A DNA stretch of 64,000 nucleotides from Syntrophobacterales bacterium (GTDB taxonomy: Bacteria; Desulfobacterota; Desulfobaccia; Desulfobaccales; 0-14-0-80-60-11): positions 31,991-95,990 of the forward strand of contig JALNYP010000004.1 in the NCBI GenBank assembly GCA_023229795.1, read 5' to 3'. The notes beneath the pieces were generated by a model, which saw only the letters and a list, made by a program, of their open reading frames with translations, was not told where the DNA came from and did not search any database. Of this stretch, positions 41,710 through 49,998 are shown piece after piece. Numbering within the stretch: position 1 is the first letter of the stretch; each line of letters begins with the position of its first letter. The position numbers and the translations under genes are program-made.

Positions 41710-43050
41710 ATGACAGAAAGCGCGTTACAAGTGGAAATGGAAAATCTCAGCGAAGTGAAGCGGAAAGTCAGGATCGTGGTGCCCTCCGCCGAGGTGACCG
41801 AGGAAGTGGACCGGGCTTACCGGCAATTGGGCAAGCGGGCCAAAGTCAAAGGCTTCCGGCCGGGCAAGGTGCCGCGGTCCATCCTGGAAATGTATTACCA
41901 CAAGGAGATCGAACAAGAGGTGTCCGATGCCCTGGTGCGCCGTTCCCTGGGCGAGGTCCTGAAAGAAAAGTCCCTGGAACCCGTCAACCTAAGTTGGCCC
42001 GAACCTCTGCCCACGGTGGCAGCCGGCCAGGATTTCCGTTACAGCGTCGAGCTGGAGGTGCCCCCGGAGTTTACCGCTCACGACTATCTGGGCCTGAAGT
42101 TGCAGGCGCCTGAGGTCGAGGTGACCGACGAGGAAGTGGACCAGCGCCTCGAAGAGATCCGGCAGCACAACGCTCTGCTGAAGCCTCCGGCCGAAGACCG
42201 GGGCATTGCCGCAGGGGATTTCGTGGTTCTGGATTACCAGGCCTACTTTGCCGGACAACCGGTGGAGGGAGGTAAGTCCGAAAGCACCTACGTGGAAGTA
42301 GGGAGCGGCAAATTCAGTGCCGAATTCGAGAACAGCCTGGTCGGCCTCAAGTCCGGAGCCGAGGCCCGGTTCGCGGTGTCTCTGCCCGACGATTTCGCCA
42401 ATCCGCTCTTGGCCGGGAAGGTGGTTGACTTCGAGGTGAAGATACTTGAAGTGAAAGAAAAGATAGTGTCCGAACTGGACGATTCTTTCGCACAGAACCT
42501 CGGCGGCAATTTTCAGACCATGGCTGACTTGCGCACGGCTGTGCGAGAGGATATTATTAATGGTAAGGAGAGGGAGCGTAAGGCCTACCTGGAGAATCAG
42601 GTAGCCGATCAACTGCTGGCCAGCCATCAGTTCGAGACGCCGCCCTCCCTGGTCAGCCAGGAACAGGAGTCGATGCTGCGGGACCAGATGGAGCGTTACA
42701 GCCAGATGGGCATGGATATGGCCAATATGGACGTAACCAAGATGATGGAGGTCCTGAAGCCCATGGCCGAGCGCCGGGTGCGGGTCAAGCTGATGCTGGC
42801 CCGTATCTCCGATCAAGAAGGCCTGGCCGTGGACGACGCCGAACTGGAGGCCACCCTGGCCCGCATTGCGGTGCACAGCGGCCGGGATGTGAATGAAGTG
42901 AAAGACTTTTATCGCGAACGCGATCTCATGGGGACCTTGCGCCGGCAGCTCGTGGATGACAAGACTATGAAGCTGTTGATGGATAAGGCCGAGATCAGCA
43001 CGGCCGCCGAGCCCGCCGCAACTGAGGCCCCAGAGATTGAAAAGGAGTAG
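41710..43050 (+). CDS. tig: Trigger factor
   Basis: A 446-residue ribosome-associated chaperone and prolyl isomerase. The N-terminal ribosome-docking loop is GFRPGKVPRSILEMYY; the FKBP-type PPIase domain occupies about 150-245 (GDFVVLDYQAYFAGQPVEGG); the C-terminal helical arms fill the rest. It is followed by clpP after a single base, the classic tig-clpP-clpX-lon order that couples folding of nascent chains with proteolysis. The start MTESALQVEMENLSEVKRK has a weak ribosome site; MENLSEV is a possible alternative. Confidence 0.96.
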   Translation: MTESALQVEMENLSEVKRKVRIVVPSAEVTEEVDRAYRQLGKRAKVKGFRPGKVPRSILEMYYHKEIEQEVSDALVRRSLGEVLKEKSLEPVNLSWPEPLPTVAAGQDFRYSVELEVPPEFTAHDYLGLKLQAPEVEVTDEEVDQRLEEIRQHNALLKPPAEDRGIAAGDFVVLDYQAYFAGQPVEGGKSESTYVEVGSGKFSAEFENSLVGLKSGAEARFAVSLPDDFANPLLAGKVVDFEVKILEVKEKIVSELDDSFAQNLGGNFQTMADLRTAVREDIINGKERERKAYLENQVADQLLASHQFETPPSLVSQEQESMLRDQMERYSQMGMDMANMDVTKMMEVLKPMAERRVRVKLMLARISDQEGLAVDDAELEATLARIAVHSGRDVNEVKDFYRERDLMGTLRRQLVDDKTMKLLMDKAEISTAAEPAATEAPEIEKE

Positions 43051-43051
43051 G

Positions 43052-43669
43052 ATGCAGTTAATTCCCATTGTCGTTGAACAGAGCAGCCGGGGAGAACGGG
43101 CTTACGACATTTATTCCCGGCTATTGAGAGACCGGATCATCTTCCTGGGCACCGCGGTAACGGATGACGTCGCCAACCTGGTAATCGCCCAGTTGCTGTT
43201 TTTGGAGGCTGAGGACCCGGACAAGGAAATCAACTTTTACATCAACTCCCCCGGCGGCCTGGTGACCGCAGGGATGGCCATATATGACACCATGCAGTAC
43301 ATCAAGAGCCCGGTAGCCACCCTGTGCATGGGCCAGGCGGCGTCCATGGCGGCTTTGCTGTTGTGCGCCGGGGCCTCGGGCAAGCGGTTTGCGCTGCCCC
43401 ATGCCCGGATCCTGATTCACCAGCCGATGGGCGGCTTTCAGGGCCAGGCCACGGACGTGGGTATCCAGGCGCAGGAAATCTTGCGGATGCGGGAAGACTT
43501 GAACCAGATTATGTCCAACCATACGGGGCAATCTATCGAGCGCATTCACCAGGATACGGAGCGGGACTTTTATATGTCCGGCCAACAGGCCAAGGAATAC
43601 GGCCTGGTTGACGCGGTAATCACCAAGCGGGAAGCGGGTATCCTCTTCCCCGCCAAGCACAAGGACTGA
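43052..43669 (+). CDS. clpP: ATP-dependent Clp protease proteolytic subunit
   Basis: A 205-residue serine protease forming the tetradecameric barrel used by ClpX. The catalytic Ser is in GQAASMAALLL, the His in PHARILIHQP, and the Asp in the ERDFYM region. AAGGAG at 43042-43046, inside the end of tig, precedes ATG 43052 by five or six bases, giving translational coupling. The first residues MQLIPIVVEQ are the usual propeptide-mature junction. It partners with the clpX gene 122 bases downstream. Confidence 0.98.
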   Translation: MQLIPIVVEQSSRGERAYDIYSRLLRDRIIFLGTAVTDDVANLVIAQLLFLEAEDPDKEINFYINSPGGLVTAGMAIYDTMQYIKSPVATLCMGQAASMAALLLCAGASGKRFALPHARILIHQPMGGFQGQATDVGIQAQEILRMREDLNQIMSNHTGQSIERIHQDTERDFYMSGQQAKEYGLVDAVITKREAGILFPAKHKD

Positions 43670-43791
43670 GGGCCTGATAGGCCTGAAGAAAAAGCTGCCA
43701 GGAGCCGATAAGGAGGCTGTCCGGCGGCGAAGAAGCAAACAACCAAACCCGCTAAGGGGATTCTTTTCGGGGTTTGGGGAGGAAAACTTAT

Positions 43792-45075
43792 ATGAGTAAA
43801 CGCGGTACCGACAAGAGTGCCGACCTGCTGTGTTCTTTCTGCGGCAAAAGCCAGGGCGAGGTGAAAAAGCTCATCGCCGGCCCCGGTGTGTACATCTGCG
43901 ATGAGTGCATCGAACTCTGCAACGACATCATCGCCGAAGAGTATGAGAAGGATGAGGGGAAACACGCGCGGCTCGCCATACCCGAGCCGGCAGTGATCAA
44001 AGAGCAGATAGACGAATACGTCATCGGCCAGGAACGCGCCAAGAAGATCCTGTCGGTGGCGGTCTATAACCACTATAAGCGCATCAACGCCGGGGTGGAC
44101 CTGGACGGGGTCGAGCTCCAGAAGAGCAATATCCTGCTGGTAGGCCCCACCGGTTCCGGCAAGACCCTGCTGGCCCAGACCCTGGCCCGCATTCTGAACG
44201 TGCCCTTCACCATCGCCGACGCCACCACCCTGACCGAGGCCGGCTACGTTGGCGAAGACGTGGAAAATATCATTTTGAACCTTCTCCAGGTGGCGGATTA
44301 CGATGTGGAGAAGGCTTCCCGGGGTATCGTCTATATCGACGAGGTGGACAAGATCGCCCGCAAGACCGACAGCCCCTCCATCACTCGGGACGTCTCCGGG
44401 GAGGGAGTGCAGCAGGCCCTGCTCAAGATCATCGAGGGCACCATGGCGTCGGTGCCTCCCAAGGGCGGCCGCAAACACCCGCAGCAGGAATTCATCAAGG
44501 TGGACACCACCAACATCCTGTTCATCTGCGGCGGCGCCTTCAACGGCTTGGAAGATATCATCGGCACCCGCATCGGCCGCAAGTCCATGGGGTTTGGCGC
44601 CGACATCCAGAGCCGGGCCCAGCGGCCTCTGGGCGAGACCCTGGCCCAGCTTCATCCCCAGGACCTGCTGAAGTTCGGTCTCATCCCCGAATTCGTGGGC
44701 CGTCTGCCGGTGATCGCCACCCTGGACGAACTGAATGAAGACGCGCTGGTGCGCATCCTCAAGGAACCCAAGAACGCCCTGGTGAAGCAGTATCAGAAGC
44801 TCCTGGAGTTGGACCGGGTCAACTTGAAGTTCACTGATAACGCCCTGGTGGCGGTAGCCAAAGAGGCCTTGAAGCGCAAATCCGGGGCCCGGGGGCTCAG
44901 AGCCATCCTGGAGCGGGCCATGCTGGACCTGATGTATGAACTGCCTTCGCTCAAAGAGGTCCAGTCTTGCCTGATCAACGAGGAATTCATCCTCAAACAT
45001 GCCGCGGCGATCCTGACCTACCGAACGGCCGAGGAAGACGCCTGGGATAAACCTGGGGTGGCGGTGCAGCAATGA
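43792..45075 (+). CDS. clpX: ATP-dependent Clp protease ATP-binding subunit
   Basis: A 427-residue AAA+ unfoldase. The N-terminal zinc-binding domain has C-S-F-C ... C-D-E-C-I-E-L-C; Walker A is GPTGSGKT; Walker B YIDEVDKI; sensor and pore regions are standard. It selects substrates, including ssrA-tagged chains, for ClpP. GGAGG eight bases before ATG 43792 decides the start over an in-frame upstream codon. Its stop overlaps the lon start (ATGA). Confidence 0.98.
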   Translation: MSKRGTDKSADLLCSFCGKSQGEVKKLIAGPGVYICDECIELCNDIIAEEYEKDEGKHARLAIPEPAVIKEQIDEYVIGQERAKKILSVAVYNHYKRINAGVDLDGVELQKSNILLVGPTGSGKTLLAQTLARILNVPFTIADATTLTEAGYVGEDVENIILNLLQVADYDVEKASRGIVYIDEVDKIARKTDSPSITRDVSGEGVQQALLKIIEGTMASVPPKGGRKHPQQEFIKVDTTNILFICGGAFNGLEDIIGTRIGRKSMGFGADIQSRAQRPLGETLAQLHPQDLLKFGLIPEFVGRLPVIATLDELNEDALVRILKEPKNALVKQYQKLLELDRVNLKFTDNALVAVAKEALKRKSGARGLRAILERAMLDLMYELPSLKEVQSCLINEEFILKHAAAILTYRTAEEDAWDKPGVAVQQ

Positions 45076-47528
45076 TCTTCAGGTTGCCCAAAAGCCGCGG
45101 CGCCGGGGAAGGGGAGAAGCGCAATCTCCTCACGGTTCCCATGTTGCCTTTACGGGATATCGTTATTTTTCCCCACATGGTGGTACCGTTGTTTATCGGC
45201 CGGGAACGCTCCATCCATGCCCTGGAGTTTGCCATGGGGCAGGAAAAATTTATCCTGCTGTGCACCCAGAAAGACCCGCGCAAAGACGAACCCCGGGAAG
45301 GCGAGATTCACCGGGTGGGCACCCTGGCCTCTATCCTCCAGCTTCTGCGGCTGCCCGACGGCACCGTTAAGGTGCTGGTCGAAGGCAAGGGGCGGGCCAT
45401 CGTGCGGCAGTTTCAGCCGATCTCCCAGTTCTTCCAGGTGGAGGCCGAAGAACTCCTCGAATCCTGGGAGATCAATTCCGAGACCGAAGCCCTGCGCCGC
45501 ACCGCAGTGGCGGGCTTCGAGACCTATGCCAAACTGAACAAGAAAGTCCCCCAGGAGGCCACACAGAGCCTGGTCGGGGTCGAGGACCCGGGGCGTCTAT
45601 CCGACACCATCTCCGGCCATCTGGCCATCAAGGCCGATGAGAAACAGGCGTTGTTGGAGACCTTGGACGCCACCCGCCGGTTGGAACAGGTGGTAGGCCT
45701 GGTCAATCGGGAAAACGAAATTCTGCAGATCGAGTCCCGCATCAAAAACCGGGTCAAAAAGCAGATGGAAAAGACCCAGCGGGAATACTACCTCAACGAG
45801 CAGATGCGGGCCATCCAGAAAGAGATGGGCGAAAAGGAGGATCTCAAGAGCGAGATCCAGGAATTGGAGCGCCGCGTCCGCCGGAAAAAGATGAGCCCCG
45901 AGGCCACGGCCAAGGTCAAACATGAGTTAAAAAAGCTTAAGCTCATGAGCCCCATGTCTGCGGAAGCTACGGTCTCCCGCAACTATATCGATTGGATACT
46001 GTCCCTGCCCTGGTACGAGAAGACCCGGGATAAACACGATCTGGAAGAGGCCGAGCGCATCCTCGAAGCCGACCACTATGGCCTCGAGAAGCCCAAAGAG
46101 CGCATCCTGGAGCATCTGGCGGTTCAGAGCCTGGTGAAGAAGATGAAAGGCCCCATCCTCTGCCTGGTGGGACCGCCGGGTGTGGGCAAGACCTCCCTGG
46201 CCAAGTCTGTGGCTCGGGCCCTGGGACGGAACTTTGTGCGCCTGTCCCTGGGGGGCGTGCGGGACGAAGCCGAGATTCGCGGCCATCGGCGCACCTATAT
46301 CGGGGCTCTACCCGGTAAGATCATCCAGTCCCTTAAAAAGGCCAAGACCAACAACCCGGTCTTCTGCCTGGACGAAGTGGACAAAATGAGCACGGATTTC
46401 CGGGGCGATCCCTCTGCGGCGCTGCTCGAAGTCCTGGACCCGGAACAGAACTTCGGCTTTAACGATCATTATCTGGACGTGGACTATGACCTGTCCGAAG
46501 TGATGTTCATCACCACGGCCAACAATCTTTACTCCATCCCGCCGCCGCTTCAGGACCGGATGGAAATCATCCGCATGGCCGGTTATACCGAGGTGGAGAA
46601 AGTCTTGATCGCCCAGCAGTTTTTGATTCCCAAGCAGTGCACCGCCAACGGTCTGACTCAGGAGAACATTCAGTTCTCGGAAAACGCCATCTTCAGCATT
46701 ATCCGGCATTACACCCGGGAGGCCGGGGTCCGGAACCTGGAACGGGAAATCGCCTCCATCAGCCGGAAAGTGGCGCGGGAGGTGGCGGCCAAGGGCAAAG
46801 ACCACCAGGTCCGGGTCAACAGCCAGATGGTGGGCAAGTACCTGGGGGTCGCCAAGTTCCGTTTCGGGCGCACCGAAGAGGCTGACGAAGTGGGCCTCAC
46901 CACGGGCTTGGCGTGGACCGAATTCGGGGGCGAACTGCTCCACACCGAGGTAGTGGTCCTCCCCGGGCGGGGCAAACTGATGATTACCGGCAAGCTGGGG
47001 GAAGTCATGCAGGAATCCGCCCAGGCGGCCTTGAGTTACGTGCGTTCCAAGGCCGAAACCCTGGGCCTGTCCCCGGACTTCTACCGCAAGATCGACATCC
47101 ACGTCCACGTGCCGGAGGGCGCTATTCCCAAAGATGGACCCTCCGCGGGCATAACCATCGCCACCTGTATCGCTTCAGCGCTCCTGAAGATCCCGGTGCG
47201 CCGGGACGTGGCCATGACCGGGGAGATCACCCTGCGGGGGCGGGTCCTGCCCATTGGCGGCCTTAAGGAGAAGATCATTGCCGCCCACCGCCACCAGATC
47301 AAGACCGTGCTCATCCCCCTGGATAACGAAAAGGATATCAAGGAGATTCCGCCCCGGATTCTCAAGGCGGTGGATTTGGTGACCGTGGACCACATGGACG
47401 AAGTCCTGAAAAGGGCCCTGGCCCTGGACGACCCCGACAGCCTGTTCAAGACGCCGCCGCCGCCGCCGGCCCCGGAACCGGTTTACGTGCCGTCCGAGCC
47501 GCCTGGCGCCGAGATTCAGGCGCACTGA
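45072..47528 (+). CDS. lon: ATP-dependent protease Lon
   Basis: An 818-residue LonA protease: N-terminal substrate-binding domain (about 20-215), coiled coil, AAA+ module with Walker A GPPGVGKTS and Walker B FCLDEVDKM, and a C-terminal Ser-Lys protease domain with the nucleophile in PKDGPSAGIT. The last 30 residues are proline-rich (PPPPPAPEP), a non-conserved tail. It overlaps clpX by four bases (ATGA), so the two are coupled. It degrades misfolded proteins and short-lived regulators. Confidence 0.98.
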   Translation: MIFRLPKSRGAGEGEKRNLLTVPMLPLRDIVIFPHMVVPLFIGRERSIHALEFAMGQEKFILLCTQKDPRKDEPREGEIHRVGTLASILQLLRLPDGTVKVLVEGKGRAIVRQFQPISQFFQVEAEELLESWEINSETEALRRTAVAGFETYAKLNKKVPQEATQSLVGVEDPGRLSDTISGHLAIKADEKQALLETLDATRRLEQVVGLVNRENEILQIESRIKNRVKKQMEKTQREYYLNEQMRAIQKEMGEKEDLKSEIQELERRVRRKKMSPEATAKVKHELKKLKLMSPMSAEATVSRNYIDWILSLPWYEKTRDKHDLEEAERILEADHYGLEKPKERILEHLAVQSLVKKMKGPILCLVGPPGVGKTSLAKSVARALGRNFVRLSLGGVRDEAEIRGHRRTYIGALPGKIIQSLKKAKTNNPVFCLDEVDKMSTDFRGDPSAALLEVLDPEQNFGFNDHYLDVDYDLSEVMFITTANNLYSIPPPLQDRMEIIRMAGYTEVEKVLIAQQFLIPKQCTANGLTQENIQFSENAIFSIIRHYTREAGVRNLEREIASISRKVAREVAAKGKDHQVRVNSQMVGKYLGVAKFRFGRTEEADEVGLTTGLAWTEFGGELLHTEVVVLPGRGKLMITGKLGEVMQESAQAALSYVRSKAETLGLSPDFYRKIDIHVHVPEGAIPKDGPSAGITIATCIASALLKIPVRRDVAMTGEITLRGRVLPIGGLKEKIIAAHRHQIKTVLIPLDNEKDIKEIPPRILKAVDLVTVDHMDEVLKRALALDDPDSLFKTPPPPPAPEPVYVPSEPPGAEIQAH

Positions 47529-47706
47529 AGATAACGGGCGAAAAGGGTAAAAGGGAAAGAGGCAAACCGGGGGAGAAGGCCAGCATTTCTCCAGCTTTAA
47601 TCCAGGCGGAGGGAGGAAGAGGGTAGGGTGCCAGGATAGAAAATCAGAGGCTCTGGTCGCCCCTAAGATAAAGAATCCCTCGAGCCGCAAACCGGGATTT
47701 TCCCCC

Positions 47707-47735
47707 TTGACAGAAGGCCCGCCTTAGGCGACTAT
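47707..47735 (+). promoter_or_regulatory. Probable promoter of tRNA-Val
   Basis: A perfect -35 TTGACA at 47707-47712, 17 bases before a weak -10 (GACTAT, 47730-47735). It ends nine bases before the tRNA. The -35 is convincing; the -10 is not strong. Confidence 0.45.
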
Positions 47736-47744
47736 TACGGGGGC

Positions 47745-47820
47745 GGGCGGATAGCTCAGCTGGGAGAGCATCGGCCTTACAAGCCGGGGGTCACAGGTTC
47801 GAGCCCTGTTCCGCCTACCA
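47745..47820 (+). tRNA. tRNA-Val, anticodon TAC
   Basis: Acceptor GGGCGGA/TCCGCCT (first pair G-T), D arm GCTCAGCTGGGAGAGC, anticodon loop CTTACAA (anticodon TAC), variable GGGTC, T arm ACAGGTTCGAGCCCTGT, and encoded ACCA end. Complete and standard. It marks the last backbone gene before the defence island. Confidence 0.96.
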
Positions 47821-47840
47821 GCAGAAATCCAATAAAAAAA

Positions 47841-47870
47841 GGGGGTTAGGTCATTGACCAACCCTCTTAA
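47841..47870 (+). terminator. Intrinsic terminator after tRNA-Val
   Basis: Stem GGGTT-A-GGTC / GACC-AACCC with loop ATT, followed by TCTTAATATT. Stem strength and the T-rich tail suit rho-independent termination of the tRNA transcript. Confidence 0.7.
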
Positions 47871-47920
47871 TATTGTCAGCGAACTGTCAGCAAGAATAGC
47901 CAAATAGCAGCCCCCCGGAG

Positions 47921-47980
47921 ATTATTCCGATTGACTCTCCCCGCCTCTTCGTCTTAAACTGACTTTATGAAAGTTGACCC
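47921..47980 (+). repeat. Left copy of the island-flanking direct repeat
   Basis: These 60 bases match 63071-63130 at 50 of 60 positions, without gaps, at an offset of exactly 15,150 bases. The shared segment includes TTGACT, an 18-base spacer, TAAACT, and an ATGAAA start of a small gene seven bases later. Similarity drops sharply after the fifth codon. In the left copy the reading frame (47967-48101, 44 residues) is unrelated downstream and runs into the tRNA-Ser fragment, so it is a stub. Confidence 0.8.
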
Positions 47981-48101
47981 CCGTTACAGGCAGGGCAATA
48001 TTTTAGAGATGAGGAAAGGACTTATAACTGATGCAGAAGGCGAGTTCACCGAAGGTCGAATCCCTCTCTCTCCGCCATATCATTTCTATAAATATCAATG
48101 A
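47967..48101 (+). pseudogene. Stub of the small island-edge gene
   Basis: An open frame beginning MKVDPRYRQG, whose start region is homologous to the intact gene at 63117 (MKIDPITGKA) but which diverges after about five codons and ends at codon 45. It carries the same promoter-like elements and the same lack of a Shine-Dalgarno. Codons 28-37 are read through the tRNA-Ser 3' fragment, which argues that the original coding region was replaced. Expression of the 44-residue product cannot be excluded. Confidence 0.5.
48048..48077 (+). other. Isolated 3' end of a tRNA-Ser (attachment-site scar)
   Basis: About 30 bases (ACCGAAGGTCGAATCCCTC then TCTCTCCGCCA) match the T arm, acceptor strand, G73 and CCA of a bacterial tRNA-Ser, with one base missing in the T arm. 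The rest of the tRNA is absent upstream. Such 3' fragments are what tyrosine-recombinase elements leave when they use a tRNA 3' end as attachment site. Confidence 0.6.
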
Positions 48102-48198
48102 GTTAAGATTTATGAAGAGGCCAAAAAACCCGCCCCGGAGCCTCTGGGGCGGCCATTATGAAATCCCAACAGCGATGGCTCGGAAGCGCTGAGTTAGT

Positions 48199-48229
48199 AG
48201 TTGGGTTCGATTCCCATGCACTTCCGCCA
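48199..48229 (+). other. Isolated 3' end resembling tRNA-Sec (selC)
   Basis: The sequence AGTTGGGTTCGATTCCCATG followed by CACTTCCGCCA has a T arm followed by an eight-base acceptor strand (GCACTTCC), G73 and CCA. An eight-base acceptor is specific to tRNA-Sec. The preceding CTCGGAAGCGCTGAG (48180-48194) may be its long variable arm. The anticodon and 5' half are not recognisable. selC is a classic integration hotspot, so this is read as a second attachment-site scar. Confidence 0.5.
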
Positions 48230-48280
48230 ATAACTTATTAAAATTATTAACAAAATTAATACCAAAGATATCAAAAACCG

Positions 48281-48299
48281 TGGCACCAGATTGGCACCA
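48281..48299. repeat. Paired TGGCACCA direct repeats beside the tRNA scars
   Basis: TGGCACCA occurs at 48281-48288 and 48292-48299, in an A+T-rich stretch 50 bases after the selC-like fragment. Short direct repeats at this distance from an attachment core resemble arm-type integrase binding sites, but no recombinase gene is next to them. The remaining gap between 47821 and 48724 holds only the items listed separately. Confidence 0.35.
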
Positions 48300-48315
48300 A
48301 GTGCCCTCAAAACTG

Positions 48316-48615
48316 CTACCCCAGAGTGGCCCCTTTAATTCCCCTATAGAGGTAACCCACCTCCTCATTCCTCCCCAGTTTTAGACAACTATTACCGCGT
48401 TGCGATGCCGTTTTGGCGAACACCGCGTCGGCAACAAGCGAAAGATCGCTGGGATCTAAAAAGTCTCCATCCTGGAGAATCCTGTCGGCTATGAGGGGGC
48501 GGTGGACCTCCGATGCCCATTCCCTTGCTGCAGGAATACTTTTCAGGGCGTCCGGCGTGATAGGACTGAGAATGCGAAGCAGTTTATGGACATTCTCAGA
48601 ACTACTTAAACAAAT
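48316..48615 (-). pseudogene. Headless open frame, probable gene remnant
   Basis: A 99-codon open frame with protein-like composition (SENVHKLLRILSPITPDALK ... EWASEVHRPLIADRILQDGD ... SLVADAVFAKTASQRGN) that ends in TAG but has no ATG, GTG or TTG in a useful position; an in-frame TGA lies immediately upstream at 48616-48618. It looks like the C-terminal part of a larger gene whose 5' end was lost. I do not recognise the family. It could be non-coding by chance. Confidence 0.35.
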
Positions 48616-48724
48616 TCACTAATTTGAATTTGCTGCAAAAATAGGTGTTGACTTAATTGAAGATAAGGGGGTATTTTGGGCTATAGAAAGAATTAATGGA
48701 CACTTTTAAGAGTCGGTATTAGTC

Positions 48725-49861
48725 GTGGGCATCTTCGATTTCCTCAAGAACCTTTTCCGGCGTGAAGTTGAACCCCAGCCCCCTTCGGCGACTCAGCCTA
48801 CTCCAACAGGTATCATAAAAAAAGGAGGCAACCTCGCGCGGCTCGTACCTCCAAAGCCCGGCCGCTTTTCTCAGGACCCTCCTCTTCAGAAGCTGTTAAA
48901 CCAGGTTAAGGGCAAAGGTCACCCCAAATACCCTTTTCTCCATCAGGAATATTCGCCGAACTCAAGGATCCCGTGCGCCGACTTCACCCCTTTTATCATA
49001 GAGCGGCTGCGCGTTGGCGACGAATCCTCCATCAACGCCTTGATGAAGGGGATTATTGAGGCTAACCCGGGCCTGGGGACTGACGCCGGCTGGATTGTAG
49101 AGGAAGTCAAGGACGTGCTCCGGGCCCCCCTGGAGAAATACCACACCTTTGCCGATCCCGCCGCTTATCTCCATCTTCGGGCCATGTGGATCATCGCCGG
49201 GAAGGGGGGAGGGGGTCGAGAGTTCTGGCTTACGACGCTGGCACCCCAGTTTTTTGCCCAGGCTCTCAGCCCCTTTGAAATGGAACTGAAGCCGACCTCT
49301 GAGGAACTCCTCAAGAAGGCCAATCGGTTCATCCGGGAAATGCGGAAAGACGCGCCGTACTGGCTGGATTTTCCCTTATTCAAGGTTAGCGAGCTGCAGG
49401 TGCCACCATTGCCCTCGGGTGAAGGATTAAAGAAGGTGCGCCACCTGACCATCGGTGCCAGGCTACATCTCTTCTCTGCTGTAGAAGCTGGAGGGGGCAT
49501 CCTATCCCGGCTCACTGGGTATGAGCTTCGTGGTTTCGGGCTAAATATTTTTGACTCCTGCAGAGAGATTATTAAAAGCGGTTTGCTCATTCCCTCCCAG
49601 GACCCTGGGCTATTAAAGCATAGTATGTCAAAAACAGAGCTGCTTGAGACCTGTATCAAGGCTGGTGTGACTTACAGAAAATCCTGGAATAAGGAAAAGT
49701 TGATTCAGTCCTTGCTTGGCGCTTCTCCCAAGTATATGGAACAGATCATCGACGACTCGCAGGTAGTAGCATTGAACCCTGATGACGCTGATTGCCTTCG
49801 AGCTTTGCTTGCCCGGGCCCAACAAATCAAATCGGTGTTTCAGGTCTTGTGCTTCGCTTAA
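48725..49861 (+). CDS. SAP-like domain protein at the head of the island
   Basis: A 378-residue protein of unknown family. The start GTG 48725 opens MGIFDFLKNLFRR, an amphipathic segment, followed by a proline-rich linker and a globular part. Near residues 300-335 the segment MSKTELLETCIKAGVTYRKS, then WNKEKLIQSLL, has the spacing of a SAP-type helix-loop-helix (L-x2-x-C/L-x3-G ... K-x-x-L-I-x-x-L), suggesting nucleic-acid binding. No nuclease motif is obvious. It lies 137 bases before qatA on the same strand, so it may be an accessory gene or independent cargo. Confidence 0.6.
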   Translation: MGIFDFLKNLFRREVEPQPPSATQPTPTGIIKKGGNLARLVPPKPGRFSQDPPLQKLLNQVKGKGHPKYPFLHQEYSPNSRIPCADFTPFIIERLRVGDESSINALMKGIIEANPGLGTDAGWIVEEVKDVLRAPLEKYHTFADPAAYLHLRAMWIIAGKGGGGREFWLTTLAPQFFAQALSPFEMELKPTSEELLKKANRFIREMRKDAPYWLDFPLFKVSELQVPPLPSGEGLKKVRHLTIGARLHLFSAVEAGGGILSRLTGYELRGFGLNIFDSCREIIKSGLLIPSQDPGLLKHSMSKTELLETCIKAGVTYRKSWNKEKLIQSLLGASPKYMEQIIDDSQVVALNPDDADCLRALLARAQQIKSVFQVLCFA

Positions 49862-49890
49862 GAAGTTCCTCACCCCTTGAAGAGTAGGAA

Positions 49891-49904
49891 CCGAGAGCTC
49901 TCGG
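49891..49904. promoter_or_regulatory. 14-base perfect palindrome upstream of qatA
   Basis: CCGAGAGCTCTCGG lies about 95 bases before the qatA start, in the only gap in front of the Qat operon. It could be an operator, or the stem of a terminator for the preceding gene (no T-run follows). No convincing -35/-10 pair is visible beside it. Confidence 0.35.
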
Positions 49905-49998
49905 AATCCCATGGATTTGACCGGCACAATGCAACCTATGAGCCACCGTACCTTGCGGCTCTCGAACCCGGGCTCCTTCTTTCGGAGGACATCATTTT

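Noticed and set aside
43570..45072. 500-codon open frame antisense to clpX
   Set aside because: The high G+C third-position bias of clpX leaves the opposite frame open by chance; the product is low-complexity and ClpX is complete.
48156..48368. 70-codon minus-strand frame containing AEVHGNRT
   Set aside because: The peptide is the typical product of reading through a tRNA 3' end; it was useful only as a pointer to the selC-like fragment.
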